Of a DNA stretch of 64,000 bases, positions 1-9,758 are shown one piece after another (within the stretch, counting starts at the first letter, position 1; each line of letters begins with the position of its first letter). The notes under the pieces are model-generated. The model saw only the letters and a list, made by a program, of their open reading frames with translations, did not search any database and was not told the origin of the DNA. Both the position numbers and the translations under genes were made by a program. The stretch is from positions 35,174-99,173 of the forward strand of contig JAJRQT010000013.1 in the NCBI GenBank assembly GCA_024280115.1, in the 5' to 3' direction. The DNA comes from Bacteroidota bacterium (GTDB lineage: Bacteria; Bacteroidota; Bacteroidia; Cytophagales; Cyclobacteriaceae).

Positions 1-41
1 ACCACGGCTCGCAATTCGACATTTATCTTCCTTTCAAATAG
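1..41 (+). CDS. Sensor histidine kinase, C-terminal end (partial)
   Basis: The first 41 bases read, in the frame starting at base 3, as HGSQFDIYLPFK followed by TAG. This is the usual end of the HATPase_c domain of a histidine kinase (a G-S-x-F-x-I-x-L-P type ending). The stop abuts the start of the response regulator at 42, as expected for a two-component operon. The rest of the gene lies outside the window, so sensing domains cannot be described. Confidence 0.7.
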   Translation, partial: HGSQFDIYLPFK

Positions 42-733
42 ATGTCCTTAAAATATAAACTACTGCTTGTCGAAGATGATGAAAACCTGGGGTACATGCT
101 CAAGGACAACCTGGAAATGTCGGGGTATGCCGTGCGGCTTTGCAGGGATGGAGCCTTAGGCCTGACGGCTTTCCACAATGAACAATATCATCTTTGCATT
201 TTTGATGTGATGCTACCCTTCAAAGATGGCTTTACCCTTGCCGAAGATGTGAGGAAATACAATCAAAAAATCCCGATAATTTTTCTTACCGCCAAAACAA
301 GAAGGATGACCGGATAAAGGGATTTAAACTCGGCGGGGATGACTATATCACCAAACCATTTAGCCTGGAAGAATTTCTGTTGCGGATTGAGGCTGTACTG
401 AAAAGGGTGTATGACCGGCCAACTACATCTGATCAAAGCTTTCAATTTGTTTTCGGTGATTTCAAATTTGATTTTAATAATCAACTACTTTCCATAAATG
501 GAAAAGCCACCAAACTCACCAATAAAGAAGCCCGCTTATTGAAAATGTTGGTACAGCATAAAAACCAGGTAGTTGAGCGCGATGTAATTATGAAAACCAT
601 CTGGGAAGATGATGGGTATTTCGTAGCCCGCTCCATGGATGTGTTTATTTCAAAACTAAGAAAATACCTCGCCCCCGATCCATCTGTAACCATTAAAAAT
701 GTGCATGGGGTTGGATACCGGTTGGAGGAATAA
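42..733 (+). CDS. OmpR-family response regulator, frameshifted near base 300
   Basis: The receiver domain is seen from residue 1 (LLLVEDDENLGYML), with phosphoacceptor Asp55 in FDVMLP. Frame 42 ends early at 317, after PIIFLTAK. The remaining receiver (GGDDYITKPF) and a winged-helix DNA-binding domain (LTNKEARLLKMLV, ending HGVGYRLEE) continue in another frame to 733. Adding one A to the AAAA run near 296-300 (gccaaaac) restores a single ~230-residue protein, the normal family length. It is probably the cytoplasmic partner of the kinase ending at 41. Either a single-base sequencing error or a recent inactivating deletion explains it; the sequence alone cannot decide. Confidence 0.88.
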
Positions 734-803
734 TAAAGGTTTTGGTAAGACGCTTTTCTGGCGAACAGGCAGGTATAAACCATGAACAATAGTTGCTAAA
801 CAC

Positions 804-2291
804 TCAATAGAAAGTAATTCCTACCCTTCTGTTCTTTGCCCTGTTTTCCTCAGAATCATTCGGATAAAGTGGGCGCTCTTCCCCTTTGCCATCTATAGTA
901 ATATGATCCTGGCTCAACCCAAATTCTACTAACTTTTGTTTCACGGACCTTGCCCTGCTCAATGACAATTGCCGGTTGTATTTATCATTTCCGATGTCAT
1001 CTGTAAACCCGGTCACAACAATCCTGTTTTTACCTGAACGATAAAACTCAACCACCAATTCCCGAAGACGCTCTGTCGATACTTCTGTAATTTCCTTTGA
1101 TGCAAACTCAAAATAGATCTTGTTTTGAAGTGGTGGATTATTCATAACTTGCCCCACATTCGCGCTGCCTGTGTGCTCCTTTTCTACCGTGATAGAATCA
1201 ATAGAAGTTTCAGCGATCTCATCCGATACAATTCTGATGGTATCCTGCGGTGGAGCGGCGCTTACAGATTTGCCGGTCACTTTTGATTTTGCCGTTTGTT
1301 TTTTTTGTTTCCGGTTTCTACGCTTCAATTTCCTGTTCAAGCCCATCAAAATCTCAAAACCACTTTCATACGACCGATCGGTAGCTTTGGTTTTTATATC
1401 GTAGGTAAATCCAACTACAAATCGCTCATAGCAAATCTGCCCCCCAATAAGAATTTTATTATTGATAGAATATCTGGATAACAATCGTAGAGATGCATCG
1501 GCTGCACCAACCGTGGAGTTTCCAAAATACTTCATTTCATAAACGGCGCCAATCGTCAGGTTTCCTTTTTGATCGGAACTGGAAAACAGGGCCTCGACCA
1601 ACAGTTTGCTTTTCTTGGATTCCAGAAGCTTTATTCCTCCCATCACATTGATCTGGGGCGATAAGCGTGAGCTGTTCTCATAAAATGAATTTACCGGCCT
1701 GTTCATATTTTTAATTGATAATCCAACATAATTATCCGGCAGGATGCCTTCAGATGCCTGGTATAAAAACACGCCTGTACTTATCCCAAAATAATCGACA
1801 TTCAAATTCATTCCCGGCTCCTGGTTGCTTATCCCGGGATCAAAACCAATTCCAGGCACATATTGGCTCCCGGTCAACAGCCCTGAATTGTTCACTTTGT
1901 CGGCATTGTACCCACCTTGCAGACCAAAATTCAAATATAACTTGTACCCGATCTTTGCAGCATAGGCAGCGCTTACTGTTGCCTGAAACCTGTTGAACAC
2001 TTCTTTATAATTAACTTTTTCATTGGCCAGTGAAACGCCGATACCTCCCCAATTTTTATTTTTCCCGGATATAATGGCGCGATCGTACTGGAGAATGGCG
2101 AGGTTCGAATTCACCTCGCTGGCAATCCACGAACGGTTGTAATTGAGCAAAATATTTTCTGTTCTGTTTATTCCCAGGGCAGCCGGGTTTATCTGCGGTT
2201 TCATCCAATCGATATGATTGATATATGGGTATTGCCCGTATGCATTTGACCCAAAGAATAATACTATGATAAATGTGATTCTCAGCTGCAT
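804..2291 (-). CDS. PorP/SprF-type outer-membrane protein fused to an OmpA domain
   Basis: The protein has 495 residues with an N-terminal signal peptide (cleavage near NAYGQ). Residues ~20-310 match the PorP/SprF family (QYPYINHIDWMKPQINPAALG opening, repeated beta strands), outer-membrane barrels linked to type IX secretion and gliding. A basic linker (~315-345) leads to an OmpA-like peptidoglycan-binding domain at ~390-495 (VTGFTDDIGNDKYN, LSLSRARSV, NRRVGI). The fusion could anchor the barrel to the cell wall. It is the last gene of a minus-strand operon, one base after the upstream gene, whose product carries a type IX sorting domain. The exact role is inferred. Confidence 0.87.
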   Translation of the reverse strand: MQLRITFIIVLFFGSNAYGQYPYINHIDWMKPQINPAALGINRTENILLNYNRSWIASEVNSNLAILQYDRAIISGKNKNWGGIGVSLANEKVNYKEVFNRFQATVSAAYAAKIGYKLYLNFGLQGGYNADKVNNSGLLTGSQYVPGIGFDPGISNQEPGMNLNVDYFGISTGVFLYQASEGILPDNYVGLSIKNMNRPVNSFYENSSRLSPQINVMGGIKLLESKKSKLLVEALFSSSDQKGNLTIGAVYEMKYFGNSTVGAADASLRLLSRYSINNKILIGGQICYERFVVGFTYDIKTKATDRSYESGFEILMGLNRKLKRRNRKQKKQTAKSKVTGKSVSAAPPQDTIRIVSDEIAETSIDSITVEKEHTGSANVGQVMNNPPLQNKIYFEFASKEITEVSTERLRELVVEFYRSGKNRIVVTGFTDDIGNDKYNRQLSLSRARSVKQKLVEFGLSQDHITIDGKGEERPLYPNDSEENRAKNRRVGITFY

Positions 2292-2292
2292 A

Positions 2293-5013
2293 CTACCTCA
2301 ATAACCTCACGGAGCCTTTGTTCTTGCCTTGATAACTTACAGATTGCCCGTCAATAAACTGACCGCTTACCGTCCAGAAATATGTTCCGCCCGGCAATTC
2401 TCTGCCTTGATAATTCCCATCCCATCCGGGATTTAGCGAGTTGGCATTTAGCTCATAAATTTTCGCGCCTTTTTCGTCATAAATATGAAACGAAATCTCT
2501 TTAATCCCTTCTCCGTAAACCCTGAGATAGTCATTATTTCCGTCTCCATTCGGTGTAAACAGGTCTGGCACAAATACCGACCTTTTTACCAAAACAAGCA
2601 ATGAGGATTCAGCAGAGCAACTATTCCCATCTGTTCCGCGCACCTTGTATTTGGTGGTAGAAACAGGCGAGGCCCATGTGTTTTTCGAGTTTGGCGCATC
2701 CAATCCAATGTCTGGAGACCACGAATAAGTTTCGGCTCCATCAGCTTCGAGCCTCACCCTTTCTCCGCGATATATTTCCTGGTCGCCATTTGTCGTCACA
2801 ATTGGTAATTCATTGATTTCAAGTAAAAAATCTACCGAATCAACAAAACAATTATCCTCAACAATAACTAATTCAATCTTATCCAAATCATTTACAGTAA
2901 TCTCCGGATTTGGTATATTAGAATCATCAAATACTTCGGGAGGGCTCCAGAAAAAATCTAATGCTTCTATATTTATGGAAGAGAAAATATCGATCTGCGT
3001 GGGTTGACCTTTGCAAGCGGCGATAGAGTTTGGCAATACCTCCGGATCAAATATTTTATCCTTCGACTTTAGCTCAAGGGTATCGTAAACCAGGCAAATC
3101 AGCGAATCAAAAGCTTCGGCCACCAGCGGAAATTCAGGTATCGAATCCAGGATAATTTCATTTCCTGATGCTACGAGTTTATTATTATACCACCAGTTGA
3201 CAGAATCCCATTCCCCAATTACTGAAATTACATTAGTGGAATCATTGCAAACGGTGAATGGTACTAAAATTTCCTCATCCCTCTTTTCTATATCGACCGC
3301 CAAAGAATAATTCAATACACAACGATCAGTTTCTTCGTCGCATGGAATTTTGGGTAAATAATATGCATAGATGGTATCAGGCTCCAGCGCTTTAAAAGTC
3401 AATTCTGGTGATTTTGACAAAAAGCCCTTTTTTACTGAAAACCAGGAAACCGAATCATTTTCATCGCCAAGACTGAGGGTAATATCTGAATTGAAACATA
3501 CGGTAGTATCTTCAACAATCAGATCAAAGCAATTGACGGGTACATAGTAATTGTGGCAAGGGCCTCCTTTGCATTTTCTGATATCGGATGATGCGTAAAA
3601 GGCATTATCAACCCCGACTACACCCCAAAAGTATTTGCCATTCTTAAGGTGATTTGCCGTATATGTGTTGTCAAACCATTGATATCCGTTGCCAACAACT
3701 TTTCTAAAACCAACTCTGTTCGTGGTATCCATGTCATATCCCGGCATAGTATGGTACGCTCCCGTCGCCTCGTTCTGCAGAAATAACTCATAGCTTATTG
3801 AGGCCGAATCGGTGTGATCATCACTTGTTTTTTGCCAGGAAAAAAAAGTCTGGTCGTAAATGGTCAGGGGAGGGCGGATATACACGGGTTCGGGGCCTTT
3901 ATTATAAATGGTTGTTTGGTTGAGTTGTGTATATATTATAATGGTATCGTTCGCGCTTGTCAGCGATAGTAAATCCAGGTCTCCATCGTCATTAATGTCA
4001 GCCGGGAGATTGATAAAGCCAACGTTTATTTCGAAAAAACTGCTGTCCCCCGAAAATAGTTGACTTCCCTCATTTTTGTGAAAAATCACTGAATCCTGCT
4101 CGCCCTGACTGACGGATAAAATATCCGCAAGTCCGTCCAGGTCGATATCTGCGAGGCAAAAATTGGGGCTATTCAGGTTCGTTAAGGTTGTGGTATCGAC
4201 CTCGAATCCGCTGGGAGTTTGGTAATAAATATAATTGACCTTAACCGTATCATCTTCAGAGGCATTGATTATAAAATCGATGGTTCCATCTTTATTTAAA
4301 TCGCCGGTAGCGACAGAATTAATCATTGGGAAATCAGCGAAACTATCCATTTTTATTGAATCATCATCAAATGAAAACTTGACAAGTTCATCGTTCAAAT
4401 TACCTGCTTCATGATGGACAAAAGCCATGACATGCTCATTTGACAAATAATAGGAGGCCGAGGCAAGGGAGATATTCATTATTTTATTCATCTCAAGAAA
4501 AGAAGTATCCTGCACAATCCAGGTGACAAAAGAAGCATTATTGTCATCCGTACTGCTTACAATAAAATCTTCGTCTCCATCAAAATCTACATCGTAAATA
4601 ATAAACGCTTCTGCCCGAATATCAATTTCCTGCAAGTCAAAATTAAGCCCCTCACGATTCAGCGCAACAACAAGGGATTCTTGCTCTCCGGATTTCGGAT
4701 AGACGATATCTATAAATCCATCGTGATTGATATCCTTGAGTTGAAAATCCAAATCTGAAGGTGAATCCAGGAGCAACTGCCGGTACTGGAAATCTGTGGT
4801 GTCTTTTTGAATAAGCACAAAAATGTCAATTTGACCATCCGCCAATTTGAACCCCAACACATCAAGCTTCCCGTCATTGTTCATATCGGCCCATTTTACA
4901 TTGATTTGTTCTATACCTTCAAATCGTGCTATTTCTGACGCATAAAACGGCTGCGAAAAAGCAATAGAGCAGCTCATGCTGAAGGCGAAAAATAATAGGA
5001 TTGCTTTTTTCAT
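2293..5013 (-). CDS. FG-GAP/VCBS-repeat secreted protein with gliding-motility (T9SS type B) C-terminal domain
   Basis: The 906-residue protein has a signal peptide (SCSIAFSQ). Residues ~25-400 carry FG-GAP/VCBS-like repeats with Ca-binding loops (DMNNDGKLDVLGF, DINHDGFIDIVYP, DVDFDGDEDF, DINDDGDLDLL), which suggest a beta-propeller. Ig-like segments follow. The last ~90 residues (VPDLFTPNGDGNNDYLRV ... LPGGTYFWTV) are the gliding-motility-associated C-terminal (CHU_C) domain used as a type B sorting signal by the type IX system. The ATG overlaps the stop of the upstream TonB-like gene by 4 bases, so translation is probably coupled. It is likely a surface-exposed adhesin or recognition protein; the ligand is unknown. 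Confidence 0.87.
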   Translation of the reverse strand: MKKAILLFFAFSMSCSIAFSQPFYASEIARFEGIEQINVKWADMNNDGKLDVLGFKLADGQIDIFVLIQKDTTDFQYRQLLLDSPSDLDFQLKDINHDGFIDIVYPKSGEQESLVVALNREGLNFDLQEIDIRAEAFIIYDVDFDGDEDFIVSSTDDNNASFVTWIVQDTSFLEMNKIMNISLASASYYLSNEHVMAFVHHEAGNLNDELVKFSFDDDSIKMDSFADFPMINSVATGDLNKDGTIDFIINASEDDTVKVNYIYYQTPSGFEVDTTTLTNLNSPNFCLADIDLDGLADILSVSQGEQDSVIFHKNEGSQLFSGDSSFFEINVGFINLPADINDDGDLDLLSLTSANDTIIIYTQLNQTTIYNKGPEPVYIRPPLTIYDQTFFSWQKTSDDHTDSASISYELFLQNEATGAYHTMPGYDMDTTNRVGFRKVVGNGYQWFDNTYTANHLKNGKYFWGVVGVDNAFYASSDIRKCKGGPCHNYYVPVNCFDLIVEDTTVCFNSDITLSLGDENDSVSWFSVKKGFLSKSPELTFKALEPDTIYAYYLPKIPCDEETDRCVLNYSLAVDIEKRDEEILVPFTVCNDSTNVISVIGEWDSVNWWYNNKLVASGNEIILDSIPEFPLVAEAFDSLICLVYDTLELKSKDKIFDPEVLPNSIAACKGQPTQIDIFSSINIEALDFFWSPPEVFDDSNIPNPEITVNDLDKIELVIVEDNCFVDSVDFLLEINELPIVTTNGDQEIYRGERVRLEADGAETYSWSPDIGLDAPNSKNTWASPVSTTKYKVRGTDGNSCSAESSLLVLVKRSVFVPDLFTPNGDGNNDYLRVYGEGIKEISFHIYDEKGAKIYELNANSLNPGWDGNYQGRELPGGTYFWTVSGQFIDGQSVSYQGKNKGSVRLLR

Positions 5014-5762
5014 TTCTGCTCCTGGTTTTCTTCTACATTAAAAAATAGCGGAATGCGATGGGTACTCTCAATAGGTGCACCGTTTAGCAAGGCGGGCTTC
5101 CATTTTGGCATGTTTTTAATTAACTCTATCGCTGTTTTATCCAATAGATCATCGAGTTGCTTTTCTACCTTTAGCTTTGTAGGATTTCCCAACGTATCTA
5201 TTACAAACCTGATGATTACACTTCCTTCCACTTTATCTTCCAGGGCCTCTTCAGGGTATTTCAAGTTTTTATCAAAATAACCGTAGAGTGCCGGGAACCC
5301 ATCAATGGGCGCTGCTTCTATGAAAGTGGTCTTTTTATCAATCACTTCTGAATGTGTTTTGGGAATGGAGTTTTTCTGGTGATTGGCAAGTTCACGGTTA
5401 ACTTCTTTTTCATTTTCAGAAATGCGGCCCCGTTCTTTTTTATCATCACTTTCATCGAAAGCAATGGTGGCTTTGCCGGGTTCTGGATTTGACCCTGATT
5501 CCTGAGTTTGTGGTTGCTGAAAAATACCCTCCTCTGAAGATTGGGGTTTTATAATTTCAGCGTCGGGTGAATACATAAAAAATCCATAAATTGCTATTGT
5601 AACTATTCCCGCAAATATTCCCATGCTCAGCGCAATGCCCCTCCAATTCGTTTGTCCGGCTCCTTTCTCGCAAGCATTTAATAGTTGATCAAAATCAGCC
5701 AGTTGGATCGATTCCTCAAGCGAAATTTCCGGGAGCTTATATACTATTTTATAATTCTTCAT
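5010..5762 (-). CDS. TonB-like protein with cytoplasmic N-terminus and one membrane helix
   Basis: The product is 250 residues: a cytoplasmic segment (1-42), one transmembrane helix (~43-67), a charged periplasmic linker (~70-150) and a C-terminal TonB-type domain (YPEEALEDKVEGSVIIRFVID, then MPKWKPALLNGAPI). The layout resembles proteins that sit beside ECF sigma factors in Bacteroidota, so it could act as an envelope sensor or anti-sigma-like partner as well as an energy transducer. It overlaps the sigma factor gene upstream by 14 bases and the downstream gene by 4. The anti-sigma role is inference; I see no recognised anti-sigma motif. Confidence 0.8.
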   Translation of the reverse strand: MKNYKIVYKLPEISLEESIQLADFDQLLNACEKGAGQTNWRGIALSMGIFAGIVTIAIYGFFMYSPDAEIIKPQSSEEGIFQQPQTQESGSNPEPGKATIAFDESDDKKERGRISENEKEVNRELANHQKNSIPKTHSEVIDKKTTFIEAAPIDGFPALYGYFDKNLKYPEEALEDKVEGSVIIRFVIDTLGNPTKLKVEKQLDDLLDKTAIELIKNMPKWKPALLNGAPIESTHRIPLFFNVEENQEQK

Positions 5763-6372
5763 GGCCGTTTCTTTTACTTAGTTCCTTTTTCATTTTTTTG
5801 ATTATTCGATGAGACTTTATTCTGGCACTGTTTTCTGTGCAGCCAAGTATAAAACCGATGTCGCGAAATGACTTGTTTTGGTAGAACCTCAAGGTAATCA
5901 GTTCGAAATCTACAGCATTGAGCCTCCCGACCATTTGTTCGATTAATTGCAAGATAGACTCTGTCGTGAAATCCTGAATTTCTTCATGGAGTCCGTCAAT
6001 CAACGGTTCATCCAGCAAAACAATTCTTGCTTTTTTTGATTTTCTGAAGTAGAGCATGGTTTCATTAAAGGCGATTTTATAAAGCCATGCCGAGAATGGC
6101 ACCGATTGTATTTTGTACTTACTTAGGTTGGTCATGGCTTTCAGGAACACATGAGAAGTGATGTCTGAAGCTACATCTTTGTTTGAAACCTTTTGATACA
6201 CGTAATTAAGAATTGCCGGGAAGTAGTGGTCGTAGAGTACGCGGAATTTGCGTATATCCTTCTTGCTTTGATTGATGATCTCAATCTCCTTCAGTTTTGA
6301 CATTTCATTTGCAGGATACTTTTCCAAGAAATCAGGCTTTTTTGATCTGTTTATTTTTAAAGATACCGTCAT
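5749..6372 (-). CDS. ECF-type RNA polymerase sigma factor
   Basis: The 207-residue protein shows sigma region 2 (YDHYFPAILNYVYQKVSNKDVASDI, then SAWLYKIAFNETMLYFRKSKK) and region 4 (LITLRFYQNKSFRDIGFILGCTENSARIKSHRIIKKMKKEL). It is the first gene of the minus-strand operon leading to the TonB-like protein, the type IX-sorted protein and the PorP/SprF-OmpA fusion, and so probably directs their transcription. A second ATG 23 codons in (MSKLKEIEII) is an alternative start that fits region 2 spacing at least as well. Confidence 0.88.
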   Translation of the reverse strand: MTVSLKINRSKKPDFLEKYPANEMSKLKEIEIINQSKKDIRKFRVLYDHYFPAILNYVYQKVSNKDVASDITSHVFLKAMTNLSKYKIQSVPFSAWLYKIAFNETMLYFRKSKKARIVLLDEPLIDGLHEEIQDFTTESILQLIEQMVGRLNAVDFELITLRFYQNKSFRDIGFILGCTENSARIKSHRIIKKMKKELSKRNGHEEL

Positions 6373-7041
6373 AAAGGATAAATGATTGACTTGTTGTTTA
6401 TCCTTTTAATTCAATAATTTCAATTCGTTACCGATAAAATCAATTTAATTGAAATTAATTATTCTTTGAAATATTTGGCAGTACAAAATCTTGAAAGAAA
6501 AGAGATCAACCTTTCCCCGCCCAATTTAAAGCCCCATGAAATTAGTATTAATTACATTGAAGGTGATGAGCAGTTGGAACAGGCTATGTTTGATTTCGTA
6601 TTGGGTCGAGCTACAAACTTGCCACAACGCCTTTACTATTAACCTGATGGGTATTGTTTGTGATTTTAAATATTTGCGTAACCTCCAAAAACCCACCCCT
6701 AACCCCTCCAAGGCGCCTACGCTAAAGCTTCAGCGATAGCGTGGAGAGGAATTTGATCCTTGTTTAAATTGAACTTGTCATATTCAATGATCGCCGGGTT
6801 AATATATTCACTACGACAGGAAAGGAAAGCAACAGATTTTCCGATCTATCATAACTGAAAATTTCCACATCTTTATAAGTGTAATTTTAATCATTTGAAT
6901 CCTAGTGAAATTGTATTTAACTTGAGTACACTTTATTTTTTTTATAATAAAATCTTTTTCTGAATAGCAGTTATTATTTCTGAAATACTATAATCGAATT
7001 AAACATTAATCATTTTTTTAATAAACATTAAATCACTTAAA
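6373..7041. other. 669-bp intergenic region between divergent operons
   Basis: This stretch separates the minus-strand sigma operon from the plus-strand paralogue cluster and should carry both promoters. It contains the MITE-like copy at 6637-6804 and AT-rich sequence before 7042. The short open frames here have no family signal and lie partly in the repeat, so I do not call genes. Confidence 0.6.
6637..6804 (+). mobile_element. MITE-like 168-bp element, copy 1
   Basis: This segment matches the reverse complement of 44434-44601 with only a few substitutions and the same length. The ends are near-perfect terminal inverted repeats (TATTAACCTG and CGGGTTAATA). The interior holds CCCCTAACCCCTCC and a short hairpin CGCTAAAGCTTCAGCG. 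It has no coding capacity. Weaker similarity extends ~25 bp to the left (TACAAACT). It lies 237 bp upstream of the first paralogue gene, in the same orientation relative to that gene as copy 2 has to the GH2 gene. Confidence 0.75.
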
Positions 7042-9717
7042 ATGGGCCCAACCTATCATCGCAGTATCGTCTTTGTCATCTTGTTTTTATCATTCAGCAT
7101 TGTAACATCCGGCCAGCAGTTGGACGAATTAAAATATAAAACTGATAAATCACCAACTCTGCAAAATTCGGTAAATACCGAGTATCAATTTAATGGTTAT
7201 ACCAATTACTGGCATGATACCTACAGCACATGGTATCGCTATGGTAATTTGTATAAAATTGTTGTTCCCAACGTGGAAAAGACAATCCTACAAAGCAAGG
7301 TTGATATTGCTGAGGATATGGGTATTCCCGGACTGCTCATGCAGGAAGGATTTATGGATGGCCTGTTGTCTGATACTTACAACACTTTGGATCAACCCAG
7401 TCAGACGGATCTGGAAGAAGTCCTAGGAAAAGAAAATGTGCTCATTTTTATTGACCCAAATTCAGAGACAGGTAAAAAGGTCATAGCAAAACTTCCATCA
7501 GATCATAACTGGCCCAAAAAATTAAAGAGCCATCAGTATGGTGCGACTGACCTTAAAAGAGCAGATGCTTTCTATCTGGAAAATGGTGATAGGAAACTAT
7601 TTGTTGTCAGCTCGTCTGATGAGAAAACACGTGACCAAATAAAGAAACTCATCACAAGAACTACAGAAATTATCACCAACTATGATTTCCACAAAGGTTG
7701 GTTTGGAGCATACACACTACTTAATAGTGTCACATGTACAGATGGGCATCCGCTTGAGGTGATTGGAACAGGCATGAATGAAGGCGCCAGTTGGTTTGTG
7801 TTTGAAGGCTATATGGATTTTCTATCAAAAGATGAAATAGCCGACTGGGTAAAAGAAGTGAAACTTCCCATAGTAACAGATGTGGGGGCCACCCAGATTT
7901 ATGGATGCAAAGATTATGACGGTTTTCAGATACAGCAAATGTACGACAAGGAATCATGGGTCAAATTTGCCAAAGAAAAAGAAGGTTATGTGTTTCGCCA
8001 GGTTTGGGACACCGTTGCGGATCCTTATCAGTATGACGGATATTTTGCCAACGAAGGGAACAAGGAACAAATTGATAATGAAGATGTGCCGTTTGTTTTA
8101 AAAACCGGAATGTTAGCCAATAACGCCTTGTCGAGTATGGTTCTGTTTCTTGAAAAAGGCACAGAATTAACTCAAAAAACTATGTGGGAGGCCATCCTCG
8201 ACCGGCGAGAAGTGGGCGTATTGTCACAAGGGAAAATGATGGGGCCAGCCATCTTTCGCAATGCCCTGCAAATGCTGGTACTTGATAGAATATTTCTTGA
8301 AGAGTATTTTGGCGACCGCATTGATATTCAGGCCGTGACCGATGGCTATGATTTGCAGGTAACCATTACAAATTCCACGAATGCTGCTGTTTCCGGAACG
8401 TTAGAATTGACGCTTCCCGAAGGATTGAAAGTAAAAGAAAAATCTTCCGTTTCATTAGATCTCGCTGCGGGAAATTCCTTCACTCATCATTTCACCATGC
8501 AACCCGGAGCAAGAGCAATGGACAATACTAACCCTGTCGCTGTACATTATAAATGGAATGGGAAAAAGAAAAGTACCATGACTATGCTTGATTTACCTCC
8601 GGCGATTTCGGTACACCGACTTTTATATGCTCATGCGCCAAAAGTGAGCTATCCGGTTACGATCCATAATTTCACCAACAAATCTTCTTTCCCTGTAAAA
8701 GTACAGGTCGTAGCCGCTGATAATGAAAAGAAAGTAATTTTTAAAACCTCACAAACCTGCAATGCTGCAACAGGCACATTTCAGGACATGAAGTTTGACC
8801 TGGAGGTTCCTACTGGCAACTATAAAGTTAAGGTGTCGGCGCTGGGAATTGATTACATATCGCAACTGGGAGTTGGTAAGGCAGAGGGCAAACCTTATGC
8901 TTATGAAGTAGATTTAGACGCCGATGGTGTTATGGAGTATCGCATGGAAAATGACAGCGTCCAGATTACGCTATTAGCTACAGGAGCCAGGGTAATTGAA
9001 TATATTGTAAAAAGCCGGAATGATAATGTGCTATTTAAGTTGTGGCCAAAGAAAGCCATTGACGATAAGCGCTCCTTTCGGAAAAGAGGATATTATCCTT
9101 ACGGCGGTTTTGAAGATTTCCTGGGACAGGCCAGTATGGAAACTCACCAGGTGTACAATACAGAATTAGTTAAAAAGGATGGTGATTATGTTCGCGTGAG
9201 AATGTGGACAGATTACTTTGGCAATCGTATAGAAAAGACCTTTACACTTTACGGAGATTCACCATTATTGGAAGTACGGTTTGCCTTAACCTTTAAAAAC
9301 CCTGAAGCGAACGTGTTAGGCCCTCAGCCAATTCTTGAATTGGGAAAGAAACACTGGACAGAGGACGTATTTATGGTTCCAGATGCGGATGGAATTGTTG
9401 AATTGCGCATGAAGCCGGAAAAATATTATGGGCATGCATTTTTAAATATCAAAGAAGGTTGGAATGCGGGATACGATACTAAACAAGACATTACATTTGT
9501 CGGTGCCTTCCCTGTAGATCAACCTTTATTCCTGCATATGTGGATGAACCATCCCAGGAATGGTGATGCACATCATTATTACACAGAGTTTCAACCCTGG
9601 TTACCGATTTTTCAAAAAAGCACCATGTATTTTTCATACTATCTATGGGGTGCAGGTGGACCTTGGGAAAATGGTGTGAAAGATCTGAGAAAGATGAATT
9701 TGATTACAACACGATAA
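7042..9717 (+). CDS. Large secreted protein of an unnamed family, paralogue 1 of 3
   Basis: The 891-residue protein has a signal peptide (cleavage near TSGQQ). I cannot name the family. An N-terminal globular region (~30-430) has conserved blocks NGYTNYWHD, KVDIAEDMGIPGLLMQEGF, HKGWFGAYTLL and VIGTGMNEG. A beta-sandwich-like linker (~435-530) with TLELTLPEGLKV follows, then another (~535-615). The C-terminal half (~630-891) has GYYPYGGFEDFLGQ, TDYFGNRIEKTFTLYGDSPLLEVRF and GDAHHYYTEFQPW, which loosely resemble galactose-mutarotase-like sandwiches of glycoside hydrolases. It heads a plus-strand series of three paralogues. A polysaccharide-related periplasmic role is inference from its neighbours. 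Confidence 0.85.
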   Translation: MGPTYHRSIVFVILFLSFSIVTSGQQLDELKYKTDKSPTLQNSVNTEYQFNGYTNYWHDTYSTWYRYGNLYKIVVPNVEKTILQSKVDIAEDMGIPGLLMQEGFMDGLLSDTYNTLDQPSQTDLEEVLGKENVLIFIDPNSETGKKVIAKLPSDHNWPKKLKSHQYGATDLKRADAFYLENGDRKLFVVSSSDEKTRDQIKKLITRTTEIITNYDFHKGWFGAYTLLNSVTCTDGHPLEVIGTGMNEGASWFVFEGYMDFLSKDEIADWVKEVKLPIVTDVGATQIYGCKDYDGFQIQQMYDKESWVKFAKEKEGYVFRQVWDTVADPYQYDGYFANEGNKEQIDNEDVPFVLKTGMLANNALSSMVLFLEKGTELTQKTMWEAILDRREVGVLSQGKMMGPAIFRNALQMLVLDRIFLEEYFGDRIDIQAVTDGYDLQVTITNSTNAAVSGTLELTLPEGLKVKEKSSVSLDLAAGNSFTHHFTMQPGARAMDNTNPVAVHYKWNGKKKSTMTMLDLPPAISVHRLLYAHAPKVSYPVTIHNFTNKSSFPVKVQVVAADNEKKVIFKTSQTCNAATGTFQDMKFDLEVPTGNYKVKVSALGIDYISQLGVGKAEGKPYAYEVDLDADGVMEYRMENDSVQITLLATGARVIEYIVKSRNDNVLFKLWPKKAIDDKRSFRKRGYYPYGGFEDFLGQASMETHQVYNTELVKKDGDYVRVRMWTDYFGNRIEKTFTLYGDSPLLEVRFALTFKNPEANVLGPQPILELGKKHWTEDVFMVPDADGIVELRMKPEKYYGHAFLNIKEGWNAGYDTKQDITFVGAFPVDQPLFLHMWMNHPRNGDAHHYYTEFQPWLPIFQKSTMYFSYYLWGAGGPWENGVKDLRKMNLITTR

Positions 9718-9758
9718 ATTTATTAAGATTCTTGGTGTAACTATTGAGGCTCAAATTA

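Noticed and set aside
6526..6739. Overlapping short open frames on both strands in the 6.4-7.0 kb gap
   Set aside because: They overlap the MITE-like repeat, are mirror images of one another and have no family signal.
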